Source: a virus. Taken from it: a stretch of DNA of 34,486 bases. The notes beneath the pieces were generated by a model. That model ran no database searches and was not told where the DNA came from. It saw only the letters and a program-made list of their open reading frames with translations. The translations under genes and the position numbers were made by a program. Positions within the stretch are counted from its first letter, which is position 1. Each line of letters opens with the position of its first letter. The stretch covers positions 1 to 34,486 of IMG/VR virus record IMGVR_UViG_3300009159_000172. The stretch is one strand, 5' to 3'. Positions 16,411 through 24,214 of this stretch are shown here, in pieces.

Positions 16411-16419
16411 TTATATATA
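16411..16419 (+). promoter_or_regulatory. Late-promoter-like box TTATATATA for the capsid gene
   Basis: GGGTTATATATAGATAAC lies 27 nt before the capsid ATG, followed by an A-rich leader (AACAAAAAAAAATAAAAATT). Confidence 0.65.
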
Positions 16420-16446
16420 GATAACAAAAAAAAATAAAAATTTAAT

Positions 16447-18195
16447 ATGTCACACATTAGAATAGACAAATCAAAAGCTATCAAGAAGTGGTCTCCAGTT
16501 TTGGAAAACATGGGTGTTACAGGTGAAAGAGTTGAATGGATGGCTGAATATGCCGAATTTCACTCAATCAACGAAAACGCATATGTTAACGCTTCTAACG
16601 TTTCAGGTATGGGAGCTGTTACAGCACCAAATCCTTCTTCATTAGCAGGTAGCACATTAGGAACAAATTGGTCATCAAACTCAGGAACTTTAGGTTCAGG
16701 AGATGTTGGTCAAAACCTTTTACCAGTAGCTATGAAAATAGCAGCTCAAACAATCGGTTTAGATTTAGTAGCTGTTAAACCTACTCCAGGTCCAAAAATC
16801 GATTTACTTTACGTAGATTTCCGTTATGATGATTCTAACTTAGGAAACGCTGACGAAAGACCACAAGTATTCAAGTTAAACGCTGGTGCTACTGCATCTG
16901 CACTTGCTACGGCAATGTTAACTGGAAACGGTGCTACTGTTCTTCAGTCTTCTGGTGGTTTACAAAACGGACCTTACTATTACTCTATAGGTACTACAGG
17001 TGTATTGAACTTAGGATTCACTGTATCTACTACATTAAATGCAACTGCATCTAAACAAGAAGTTGTTGAATTCTTAGGATTCTCTCGTATCGATGGTTTC
17101 CCAATGTTTAAGACTTACAGACAAGCTAACACATCTCACACAGGAACTAATCCTTATACTACTACTCCAACTCCAGCTACGTGGGGATTTGATCAAAACA
17201 GAAACACATTCGCTGCTAACACGTCAATGATTTCACAAATCACTTCTATCGCTGGTGTTGCAATTGGATCAGGATTCGCATCTATCGAATTAATATCAGC
17301 TCTTGAAGACCACATCCCAGGTTTCTCTGCAAACTGGACTCAAGCTGGTTCTGGATTCAATGGTCAATACCCAATGAGTCGTGAGGCTGATGACAACAGT
17401 TATGCTGGTGTAATCGGACCAAAAATCTCTTCTAAATCAATCGCAGTTGGTACTGTTGAAGTATCTTCAGCTCTTAGAAGAACTGAAATCGAAGATATCA
17501 AAGCTAACACTGGTATGGATATCGTACAAAAAATGGAAAGTATTCTTGTTAACGAACTTTCTCAAACAATCTCTAGACAAATCGTTGCTAAGATTTTCGA
17601 GATGGGTGATCTTAACAGAACAGCTGCTCCTCTTTACACAGGTGCTGCTTCTCCAGGTATCACTGGTCAAACTATCTTTGACTTAGATACTAACTACGTT
17701 ACTTTAAGTGGTGGTATCGGTGGTGAAACTACTCACGCTGTACAACGTAAGCTTATCACTAAGATTGCTCACGCTTCTAACTACATCGCAACTGAAGGTC
17801 GTGTAGGTCCAGCTCAGTATGTAATTACTAACGGAGGTCTTGCTGCATCTCTTCAAGACATCGCTGGTTACACTATCAATCCAGTTAGATCTAAATTGAA
17901 CGCATCTGGACAATTATACCCTGTAGGTTCAATCGGAGATATCTCTATCTACGTTGATCCATATATGAAATATAATGACAACAGAATCGTTCTTGGTAGA
18001 AAGAACAATCCTGACCAACCAGGTATCATTTTCGTACCTTACTTAATGGCTCAGTCAATCTCTGTTATCTCTGAAGCTACATTCGCACCAAGAATGTTGT
18101 TACGTTCAAGATACGCAGTTGCTGAAGTTGGTTGGTTCCCACAAAAGCAGTTTATGACTATCAAAGTTAAAGATGCTGCTGGCTTCCTTAACTAA
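16447..18195 (+). CDS. 23: Major capsid protein, gp23-like
   Basis: The 582-residue protein matches T4 gp23 (521). It has an N-terminal KKWSPVLE...GV segment, GQNLLPVAMKIAAQTIGLDLVAVKP (in two parts), FRYDDSN, and SRQIVAKIFEMGDLNR, then a C-terminal YVITNGGLAASLQDIAGY and FVPYLMAQSISVISEATF region. By comparison with T4, where cleavage follows LTE65 before a Gly/Asn-rich stretch, the likely maturation site is INE43|N44, since INENAYVNASNVSG aligns with LTEAEIGG...YNATNIA. Codon use is strongly biased to favoured codons, as expected for the most abundant virion protein. It has its own box with an A-rich leader and a terminator. Confidence 0.97.
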   Translation: MSHIRIDKSKAIKKWSPVLENMGVTGERVEWMAEYAEFHSINENAYVNASNVSGMGAVTAPNPSSLAGSTLGTNWSSNSGTLGSGDVGQNLLPVAMKIAAQTIGLDLVAVKPTPGPKIDLLYVDFRYDDSNLGNADERPQVFKLNAGATASALATAMLTGNGATVLQSSGGLQNGPYYYSIGTTGVLNLGFTVSTTLNATASKQEVVEFLGFSRIDGFPMFKTYRQANTSHTGTNPYTTTPTPATWGFDQNRNTFAANTSMISQITSIAGVAIGSGFASIELISALEDHIPGFSANWTQAGSGFNGQYPMSREADDNSYAGVIGPKISSKSIAVGTVEVSSALRRTEIEDIKANTGMDIVQKMESILVNELSQTISRQIVAKIFEMGDLNRTAAPLYTGAASPGITGQTIFDLDTNYVTLSGGIGGETTHAVQRKLITKIAHASNYIATEGRVGPAQYVITNGGLAASLQDIAGYTINPVRSKLNASGQLYPVGSIGDISIYVDPYMKYNDNRIVLGRKNNPDQPGIIFVPYLMAQSISVISEATFAPRMLLRSRYAVAEVGWFPQKQFMTIKVKDAAGFLN

Positions 18196-18214
18196 GATAT
18201 ATAATCTTAAAAGA

Positions 18215-18244
18215 AAAAAGACTCGGAAACGAGTCTTTTTTTTT
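18215..18244 (+). terminator. Rho-independent terminator after capsid gene
   Basis: The stem AAAAAGACTCG/CGAGTCTTTTT with a GAAA loop is followed by a long T run, 19 nt after the stop. Confidence 0.95.
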
Positions 18245-18298
18245 GCTATAAAGGTTAGTAAATAAAGAAAAAAGAAAAAAATGAGTTTTAAAAAGAAA

Positions 18299-18305
18299 TA
18301 TATAA
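18299..18305 (+). promoter_or_regulatory. Late-promoter-like box TATATAA
   Basis: AAATATATAAC lies 21 nt before the ATG at 18327, with an A-rich leader. Confidence 0.5.
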
Positions 18306-18326
18306 CTAAAAATAAGAAATAAAAAT

Positions 18327-18989
18327 ATGTCAAGACCCTACGTAAATATTAACTCGGTAAGTTATAACAGCACAAATGATGTTTTAACATTAGACATCAC
18401 AGCTCTTAGATTAAGAGGAGCATCTACATTAAGCATCGGTGGATTAACAACATCACAAACAATATCTTTGTCTGATGGATATTATAATAATAGTTCATTT
18501 ACTTTTTCTGCAAACATTGAAGCAGCAACTGCAAGTGGATTACCATCAACAGCTACCTTTACACCAGCAACTGCTCAATTTGAGTTCTCTGGAACCGCAT
18601 CTGGTGGAACAACTAAAACAAATCTTAAGATATCTTTATGGCCTGGTCCAGTAAACGTATTCGGGGCAGGTGGATATACATTCTCTTCTACACAAAGTAT
18701 ATCAACAGCATTAGCTACATTAAATGCTAACGTAAGTGCAGTACCGGTTGGGGTTACATCTTCAGTATCAGGAAATACATTAATATTTACAGCACCATCT
18801 GAAACAGGAAAGTATTATAATGGCAATGATGCTAAAGTTTCTGCACCTGGAGCATCAACACTTGGAACATTAGGGTTTACATTCTCTGCTAGTGAATATA
18901 GTGGAACTTGGAATGGAGGTGTTACAACATTATCTTTAACATTTAGTTGTGGATTCGGAGAATTTGCTACAGAACCTATTAGTATTTAA
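18327..18989 (+). CDS. Ser/Thr/Gly/Ala-rich beta protein, probable virion (head decoration?) protein
   Basis: The 220-residue product is dominated by Ser, Thr, Gly and Ala, has almost no Lys or Arg after the first 40 residues, and is predicted all-beta (VLTLDITALRLRGASTLSIG, ATFTPATAQFEFSGTA). This composition is typical of phage surface or fibre domains. It has its own box and terminator directly after the capsid gene, a position where decoration proteins are often found. No sequence family is recognised, so the role is inferred from composition and place. Confidence 0.75.
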   Translation: MSRPYVNINSVSYNSTNDVLTLDITALRLRGASTLSIGGLTTSQTISLSDGYYNNSSFTFSANIEAATASGLPSTATFTPATAQFEFSGTASGGTTKTNLKISLWPGPVNVFGAGGYTFSSTQSISTALATLNANVSAVPVGVTSSVSGNTLIFTAPSETGKYYNGNDAKVSAPGASTLGTLGFTFSASEYSGTWNGGVTTLSLTFSCGFGEFATEPISI

Positions 18990-19005
18990 TTATAAAATAA
19001 TAATA

Positions 19006-19040
19006 ACAATAAAACCCTCATATGAGGGTTTTATTGTTTT
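19006..19040 (+). terminator. Rho-independent terminator, long stem
   Basis: A 15-bp perfect stem (ACAATAAAACCCTCA and its complement) encloses a 2-nt centre and is followed by TTTT. It lies 17 nt after the stop at 18989. Confidence 0.92.
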
Positions 19041-19048
19041 AAATAATT

Positions 19049-19057
19049 TAATATATA
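19049..19057 (+). promoter_or_regulatory. Late-promoter-like box TAATATATA, 4 nt before ATG
   Basis: TTTAATATATAAGAT is followed immediately by the ATG of the NFACT-R gene, with exactly 4 nt after TAATATATA. Confidence 0.65.
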
Positions 19058-19061
19058 AGAT

Positions 19062-19451
19062 ATGATTAAAAGATATAATAGTTTTAACGAATCAAAAAAG
19101 GATAAATTTCCAAGTATTCAGAAAAAGGAATACTTTGGATATACAATATTTATTGGTAGAGATGCTAAATCAAATGATTACCTAACATTTAATGTAGCTG
19201 ATAAAGAAGATATTTGGATGCACGCAAAAGGATTTCCAGGAAGTCACGTTGTAATTAGAGTAAGAGAGAATCTACCAACACCAGAAGTAATCAAATACGC
19301 AGCTGAATTAGCAAAGAAAAACAGTAAAGCAAATAAAGAAAATGATGTAACTGTTGTTTATTGTCAGTCTAGATTTGTGAAAAAAGAACCTGGGATGAAT
19401 GATGGTCAAGTAAAAGTAGATTATAACAATTCCGAAGAAGTTATTATTTAA
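19062..19451 (+). CDS. Solo NFACT-R (DUF814) RNA-binding domain protein
   Basis: The 129 residues are one NFACT-R domain with the family core FIGRDAKSNDYLTFNVADKE (slightly varied), DIWMHAKGFPGSHVVIR (residues about 50-66), a KYAAELAKKNSKA helix, VVYCQSRFVKKEPG and DGQVKVDY. In cellular RqcH/NEMF/FbpA proteins this domain follows NFACT-N and coiled coils and takes part in binding stalled 50S-peptidyl-tRNA complexes. Here the N-terminal and coiled-coil parts are missing and a short leader, MIKRYNSFNESKKD, replaces them. The leader resembles a capsid-targeting sequence with a possible cut at FNE|S. A role in RNA binding or ribosome rescue is inferred from the domain. The next gene starts 36 nt downstream under its own box. 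Confidence 0.88.
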   Translation: MIKRYNSFNESKKDKFPSIQKKEYFGYTIFIGRDAKSNDYLTFNVADKEDIWMHAKGFPGSHVVIRVRENLPTPEVIKYAAELAKKNSKANKENDVTVVYCQSRFVKKEPGMNDGQVKVDYNNSEEVII

Positions 19452-19454
19452 ATT

Positions 19455-19463
19455 TAATATATA
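19455..19463 (+). promoter_or_regulatory. Late-promoter-like box TAATATATA with A-rich leader
   Basis: AATTTAATATATAAAAC lies 24 nt before the ATG at 19488. It begins 3 nt after the preceding stop codon. Confidence 0.6.
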
Positions 19464-19487
19464 AAACTATAAATAAATTATAAGAAA

Positions 19488-20846
19488 ATGAGTGATCAAT
19501 TACCAAAAATAAAATTCTCAGAAAAGATATTAAAAATTTTTAAGGAATTAGAAGATAATGATTCATATTTAGCATTTGAGTTAATGTATATGACTGAACC
19601 AGGAAGTAAATACTTTAATGGTTTAAGAGTAACGGATGTAGATGTTTCTAAAAATGATTATCACTTTAATATAACAGTTAATGGTAAAGTAACACCTATG
19701 AAAATAGGCAACTTTATAAGATACTATTTTAAGAATTTATTTACACAATCAGATATTTCAGAATTTGCGAATGATTATACGTCTTTAAGTAAAGGACAAT
19801 CACCAACATCAGCTTCTGTAAATAAAATTGAGAAAAAAGAATTTGTTTATGATCCAAAAGATGTAAGATCAACATTCTTATCGTTAGTTCAGAAAACATA
19901 CCCACACTTCTCAGATTGTAGACACGAAAAAGAGGTTCTTAAATTTTTACCACCTTTAACAGAAGACGAATTCGGAAACTATTACAAAATAATAGGAGAA
20001 CAACCTAAAGTGATGTTTACATCTCACTTAGACACGGCTGATAGAGAACAAAAAGTAACAAATTTATACTCTAAGCAACAAGGATCTGATGAGATAATTT
20101 ATACAGACGGATCAACAATACTTGGTGCTGATGATAAATCAGGAGTAACAGTAATGTTATATATGATGGCTCATAATATACCAGGATTATACTACTTCTT
20201 CATAGGAGAAGAAAGGGGTGGAATCGGATCAAATGCATTAGCCGGTTCTTATGGTAAATTTGATTATCTAAAAGATATAAAGAAATGTGTATCATTTGAT
20301 AGAAGAAGAACTACTTCTGTTATCACACATCAGTTAGGAAGACAATGTTGTTCTAATGAATTTGGAACTGCTTTATGTAAAGAATATAATAAAAGTGGAT
20401 TAAACTTATCACTAGACACAACTGGTATTTACACAGATTCAGCATCATTTATGGATGATATAGCAGAATGTACAAATATATCAGTTGGTTATGAAAACGA
20501 ACACACAGGTAGAGAGTTACAAAACATATCTTTTCTAAAAAGATTATGTGAAGCATCTATTAAAGTTAATTGGAACAGTTTACCTATAACTAGAAAAGTA
20601 GGAATTGACCAAGAAGTATTTAGAAAAAACAAAAAAGCCATAGATGATTTCAAGAGTGGTATATATGGTCTTCCATTAAAAATTGTTGGAGATTTAGGTA
20701 AAGTTTTTGTTAGAGTTGATGTAGAAGACTCAGACATAGAAACTATCTATGACAATTTAACAATACTACAAACAATATGTAATAAACATAAAATTGAGTC
20801 TGATGCTCTTTTAGTAGATACATTTATTAAAATAGAATTAAAATAA
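19488..20846 (+). CDS. M20/M28/M42-type zinc aminopeptidase-like protein with phage-type N-terminal domain
   Basis: Residues about 125-452 form a dinuclear-zinc peptidase like PepT and the M20/M42 families: MFTSHLDT (His180, Asp182), ILGADDKSG (Asp215 bridging), FFIGEERGGIGS (Glu241 general base, Glu242 ligand), VSFDRRR (Asp271) and ENEHTGRE (His339). All ligands are present, so activity is likely, and peptides are the probable substrate. Residues 1-110 form a separate domain (MTEPGSKYFNGLRVTDVDV and so on) not part of these peptidases. A role in supplying amino acids, processing virion proteins or acting on a host peptide cannot be decided. The next gene begins one base after its stop. Confidence 0.88.
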   Translation: MSDQLPKIKFSEKILKIFKELEDNDSYLAFELMYMTEPGSKYFNGLRVTDVDVSKNDYHFNITVNGKVTPMKIGNFIRYYFKNLFTQSDISEFANDYTSLSKGQSPTSASVNKIEKKEFVYDPKDVRSTFLSLVQKTYPHFSDCRHEKEVLKFLPPLTEDEFGNYYKIIGEQPKVMFTSHLDTADREQKVTNLYSKQQGSDEIIYTDGSTILGADDKSGVTVMLYMMAHNIPGLYYFFIGEERGGIGSNALAGSYGKFDYLKDIKKCVSFDRRRTTSVITHQLGRQCCSNEFGTALCKEYNKSGLNLSLDTTGIYTDSASFMDDIAECTNISVGYENEHTGRELQNISFLKRLCEASIKVNWNSLPITRKVGIDQEVFRKNKKAIDDFKSGIYGLPLKIVGDLGKVFVRVDVEDSDIETIYDNLTILQTICNKHKIESDALLVDTFIKIELK

Positions 20847-20847
20847 T

Positions 20848-21357
20848 ATGAAAATTAAAAAATACTTAGAACATTGGAGATTCTTTGAGGATAATGATGA
20901 TGATGATTCTAAACATAGAGAAGATGAAGACGCTTGGATGAATGATAAATTAGACAAAAATAAAAAAGACGACTTTGATGATTGGGGTTATGATTATGAT
21001 GATGACTCAACTTCATATGACGATGATGATTCATCATATAACGAAGACGATGAAGTAGAAAATCTAAACTCTATGCTTAGAAAAATGTTCAGAAACTCAG
21101 GAATTGACAATGTTATTGTTGAAACAATAAAAATGGACATAACAATAACAGTTACTTTAAATAGAAGAGAGGAACTTAAAGAAGTTATCAAAGTTTTTGA
21201 GGTAGCAAATAAACTTAAAAAAGATATACTTGCTCAATATGACTCAGAAGTAGAAATGTATGATACTTGGGATAAATTAGACAAGATGTCAAAACCTACT
21301 ATAGTTTTTTCTTTCTTATATGACGAAGGTTTATATGATGACGAAGCACCATTCTAA
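20848..21357 (+). CDS. Acidic Asp-rich protein, 169 aa, unknown
   Basis: After the leader MKIKKYLEHWRFFEDND, residues about 15-70 are extremely Asp-rich with Tyr and Ser (DYDDDSTSYDDDDSSYNEDD). A compact C-terminal domain of about 95 residues follows (NVIVETIKMDITITVTLNRR, a helix, then PTIVFSFLYDEG). The acidic stretch could mimic DNA or bind metal or basic proteins. No family is recognised. The gene begins one base after the peptidase gene and ends at a bidirectional terminator, so the two are co-transcribed. Confidence 0.75.
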   Translation: MKIKKYLEHWRFFEDNDDDDSKHREDEDAWMNDKLDKNKKDDFDDWGYDYDDDSTSYDDDDSSYNEDDEVENLNSMLRKMFRNSGIDNVIVETIKMDITITVTLNRREELKEVIKVFEVANKLKKDILAQYDSEVEMYDTWDKLDKMSKPTIVFSFLYDEGLYDDEAPF

Positions 21358-21388
21358 AAAAAAATCTCAGATTTCTCTGAGATTTTTT
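21358..21388. terminator. Bidirectional terminator
   Basis: The stem AAAATCTCAGA/TCTGAGATTTT with a TTTC loop and A/T flanks sits between convergent genes ending at 21357 and 21387. Confidence 0.92.
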
Positions 21389-21611
21389 ATTTTAATATCT
21401 TTTTAATTTTCCAATCCCTTTTATCTTCTAATTCAAGTGGCTCAGCTATCAACTCACCATCTGATATTTTAATTTGCCACTTACTACCAGTCTTTTCATC
21501 TAATAAGACTAACTTACTGATAACTGTAACACCATCTGAATCAACATTTATTGCGGTTGAGCTTGATGTGTTATTTATATTAAATACACTGGTATTAGAA
21601 GATATTGCCAT
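21387..21611 (-). CDS. Small hypothetical protein, 74 aa
   Basis: Not recognised. The N-terminal half is Ser/Thr/Asn-rich (SSNTSVFNINNTSSSTAINV) and the C-terminal half is a short beta domain with GSKWQIKISDGELIAEPL. The stop codon of the upstream DUF1653 gene immediately precedes its ATG, so it is probably translated from the same message. The composition would suit a virion-associated peptide, but nothing more can be said. Confidence 0.6.
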   Translation of the reverse strand: MAISSNTSVFNINNTSSSTAINVDSDGVTVISKLVLLDEKTGSKWQIKISDGELIAEPLELEDKRDWKIKKILK

Positions 21612-21812
21612 TTATATTAATTGAAATCTTTTATGACCATCTTCAGAAGTTGAATTCCAAATATCTAATGGTCTAACATAAATAGAACCGAAATTAACAG
21701 ATTTATAAACTACTAACTTTTCACCATTTTCTGTATGAGTAGCTAAAGTGATTACTTCATAAGTACCACCTTTATAATGTTTATATCTCTGTCTCGGTAG
21801 CGGATAGTCCAT
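21612..21812 (-). CDS. DUF1653 family protein
   Basis: The 66 residues follow the DUF1653 pattern from end to end. RQRYKHYKGGTYEVITLATH, then TENGEKLVVYKS, SIYVRPLDIW and a closing RFQLI correspond to the family consensus RYRHYKGG-YEV...ATHTET-E-LVVY...VRP. The function is unknown; the family is small, soluble and common in bacteria and phages. Its start lies inside the end of the Dam gene (32-nt overlap in another frame), so the two are coupled. Confidence 0.85.
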   Translation of the reverse strand: MDYPLPRQRYKHYKGGTYEVITLATHTENGEKLVVYKSVNFGSIYVRPLDIWNSTSEDGHKRFQLI

Positions 21813-22764
21813 CTTGTATGTTTAATTTTTTTCCAGTAATTGGATCATAATTCAAAATCAATAATTCAACTCCCTTAGTTTGTTCTTTCTTAACATCAGA
21901 GTTATTACCGCCTTGAGCAGAACTTCTAAATACTTCTTTCTCGGTCCAAATATATTGGTCTCTAGGTAATAATTCTTCTAATAAAGGAAAATAGTAGTAA
22001 GATAATGACCAACGAGATTTAGATTTCTTAATTAATTCTAATAATCTTCTATGAGAAGCTGGTCCAAATACACCATCGGTGTCTGAACCATACCAGAATA
22101 ATCTCTTAGCATCATCTTCACCTTTAGCTTCGTTAAAACGAGCATATGGTGGATCTAAATAGATGTAAGTATCTTCTGAGTCATATTTATTAATTAGTTC
22201 TTCAAAATCAATATTATTGAACTCTGTAATAGTAGATAACTTGGCTGTATATTTGTTCTTTTTCAACTTATCAATAAGAACTTCTAACTTCAAACGGTCT
22301 TTATCTTTCTTATAACCATTGAAACCAGCACCACGAGGATAAACTGAGTTATGAGCAGATGTGATTAAGAAAGCATAAATTGCAGCTTTTCCAAAGTTAC
22401 CAATCTCAAAGTCCATATTATCAAGAAATTCATTCTTTTGATATTTCTTGTAAATCTCTTTATAGAAGTCCCACTTTTTTAGAGGATCAGTTTCATCTGT
22501 TTTCAACAAAGTTTCCTTTAGTCTTTCTAAGTATTTAACAAATGTTTCAGGTTCTGAACAACACTTATATAAGTTCACCTGGTGACGATTTTTATCATTG
22601 TAGATGACTGTATCGAATTTAAGAGAATCATCATCCATATACGTTCCCATAGAACCAGAGAAAGGTTCTAAATATGTTTTGATTCCTGTCTTAGGAATCT
22701 TTGAGTTAATAAACTCTTGGAATACTGATGAACTCTTGCCACCAAAATATGAAATACACGCCAT
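21781..22764 (-). CDS. dam: DNA adenine N6-methyltransferase, D12 class (Dam-like)
   Basis: The 327-residue methylase of the D12 class has the AdoMet-binding YFGGKSS at 6-12 and EPFSGSMG at 33-40, catalytic motif DPPY at 204-207 within YIYLDPPYARF, and an aromatic substrate region SLSYYYF. Family members usually methylate adenine in GATC or a related site; the target here cannot be read from the sequence alone. Inserted helices (about 85-165) make it longer than E. coli Dam (278). The start lies 2 nt after the stop of a LAGLIDADG gene, and the 3' end overlaps DUF1653. Confidence 0.93.
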   Translation of the reverse strand: MACISYFGGKSSSVFQEFINSKIPKTGIKTYLEPFSGSMGTYMDDDSLKFDTVIYNDKNRHQVNLYKCCSEPETFVKYLERLKETLLKTDETDPLKKWDFYKEIYKKYQKNEFLDNMDFEIGNFGKAAIYAFLITSAHNSVYPRGAGFNGYKKDKDRLKLEVLIDKLKKNKYTAKLSTITEFNNIDFEELINKYDSEDTYIYLDPPYARFNEAKGEDDAKRLFWYGSDTDGVFGPASHRRLLELIKKSKSRWSLSYYYFPLLEELLPRDQYIWTEKEVFRSSAQGGNNSDVKKEQTKGVELLILNYDPITGKKLNIQDGLSATETEI

Positions 22765-22765
22765 A

Positions 22766-23587
22766 TTATTTTCTATATTTATTTTTATTTCTGGTTATAC
22801 TAATTACTTTATCAAATGTTTCTTTTTTTCTTTTAAGATAAATATTTGAATCTTTATATAAATAGTTATAAATATTCTCAACATCAGATAGACCGCCCCA
22901 ATCAACTACATGATATGTTCCTTTAGGACATCTAATTTTATTTTTACCTGATAAGTTAGCAAATAATACCAATTTATCATAATATTCTTTTATAAAGTCA
23001 TGACTACCAGAACATATGTTTACTTGACCTCTTTGTTGATTGTCTCTTTTATCAGTTCTCAATGTAATACATCCATCACCATCAAAGACACCTCTCATGA
23101 AATGATTTTGTAAATCATCAGGAATAATTGGATATTTAACAACCATTGTTTTATTTGAATGTATTCCTAACTTTTCAAGATCATTTTTGGTCTTAGCAGA
23201 TGATATACCAAAACTTGAGATATCTCTATTCTTAGATGTGAATACAATACCATCCGAATTAATATGCCTCTTAAATTCATATAGTATATCCGTTTCTTTT
23301 TGTATTATCTTAATAGTATTTGTCTTATCACTAATATTACCATCAGCAACAATAAATCCTAAAAAGTAAGCTTTATCTTCAGTGTCGATAGTTTCAAAAT
23401 AATCTTCATTGAATTTATATCTAACAACTTTAGATTTTTGTTCAATATTATTTAACTTTAATAAGTTATAATATTGTCTCAGAGAAATATCAAATTTTTT
23501 TGATATTTCTTTTTCTGTTATTCCTATTTTTCTTTGATTTATAATTTCTAATTTTTCAGAATCAGAAAGGTCTTTTAATTTTCTCAT
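22766..23587 (-). CDS. LAGLIDADG homing endonuclease with N-terminal helix-turn-helix
   Basis: The 273-residue protein has two LAGLIDADG helices, YFLGFIVADG (74-83) and FMRGVFDGDG (163-172), so it can act as a monomer. Before them residues 5-48 look like a helix-turn-helix (SEKLEIINQRKIGITEKEIS, then FDISLRQYYNLLK). Both catalytic acidic positions are kept. It is free-standing, 2 nt upstream of the dam start. A TATATATAG box is placed 3-4 nt before its ATG. Because dam is complete, the element probably homed into the junction rather than breaking a gene. Confidence 0.92.
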   Translation of the reverse strand: MRKLKDLSDSEKLEIINQRKIGITEKEISKKFDISLRQYYNLLKLNNIEQKSKVVRYKFNEDYFETIDTEDKAYFLGFIVADGNISDKTNTIKIIQKETDILYEFKRHINSDGIVFTSKNRDISSFGISSAKTKNDLEKLGIHSNKTMVVKYPIIPDDLQNHFMRGVFDGDGCITLRTDKRDNQQRGQVNICSGSHDFIKEYYDKLVLFANLSGKNKIRCPKGTYHVVDWGGLSDVENIYNYLYKDSNIYLKRKKETFDKVISITRNKNKYRK

Positions 23588-23591
23588 ATAC

Positions 23592-23600
23592 TATATATAA
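23592..23600 (-). promoter_or_regulatory. Late-promoter-like box TTATATATA, 4 nt before ATG
   Basis: On the minus strand TTTATATATAGTAT runs directly into the ATG at 23587, with 4 nt after the final A of the box. Confidence 0.55.
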
Positions 23601-23644
23601 AAATATATAGTTTCCCTCCGAAGTAATTGAATTTACTATCGAAA

Positions 23645-24145
23645 TTATTTACTTTTAATTTGTTCTTCCAGTGGTTTTACATTTTGTCTTATCTCGGACC
23701 TTATAGTCATTAAAATCTTACCTAAATTATTCTGACCACTATCACCACATTTAGGACAAGAGCAAGAACCCCAGAAATTATCATGCCACCAATTAGTCTC
23801 AATCATATCCTGAACTCCAGTAAGTAACATCAAATCAGCGATTTTAGGATCCTTAAATTTCTCTCTAACACCCCATTCCATAAATTGAAGTTTCTTATCA
23901 TCCCAATCTTTTCTTATTTTAACTCTTTGTCCAATTTTTTTTACATCACCTGGTAACTTAACTTTAGATATTAACTCTCTAAAATCACCAGCTGTATAAT
24001 GAACACCGTCAAATAGTTGAATCTCGGTTACTTTCATAGCAACATAGTAGTGTTCAACAGAAGGATATTTAATTCCTTTATGTTCAATCTCACATGGATA
24101 AAAGTTAGATAGGAAATGCCATCTTCCTTGAAATTTGGTTATCAT
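23645..24145 (-). CDS. NADAR-domain protein (YbiA/AdfN-like ADP-ribose glycosidase)
   Basis: The 166 residues match the NADAR family. FLSNFYPCEIEHKGIKYPSV at 11-30, followed by EHYYVAMK, is the family opening, and WWHDNFWGSC...GQNNLGKILMTIR its closing motif with the W-D/N-x-WG and N-x-LG elements. A Cys pair region (CSCPKC) lies between them. NADAR enzymes cleave the N-glycosidic bond of ADP-ribose or related compounds; family members remove ADP-ribose from guanine in DNA and one phage member (AdfN) counters the DarTG defence system. In this accessory region, next to a methylase, counter-defence is a reasonable inference. A terminator and the tmRNA lie just upstream. Confidence 0.9.
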   Translation of the reverse strand: MITKFQGRWHFLSNFYPCEIEHKGIKYPSVEHYYVAMKVTEIQLFDGVHYTAGDFRELISKVKLPGDVKKIGQRVKIRKDWDDKKLQFMEWGVREKFKDPKIADLMLLTGVQDMIETNWWHDNFWGSCSCPKCGDSGQNNLGKILMTIRSEIRQNVKPLEEQIKSK

Positions 24146-24183
24146 AGTTCTTATATCTAAATATTATGAATTGTTTAAAAATA

Positions 24184-24208
24184 GAAAACCCACTCTTAGA
24201 GTGGGTTT
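24184..24208. terminator. Terminator of the tmRNA gene
   Basis: The stem AAAACCCACTC/GAGTGGGTTTT (loop TTA) lies 7 nt after the tmRNA 3' end on the minus strand and is followed there by CTATTTTTAAAC. Its symmetry allows it to work in both directions. Confidence 0.85.
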
Positions 24209-24214
24209 TGTTTG

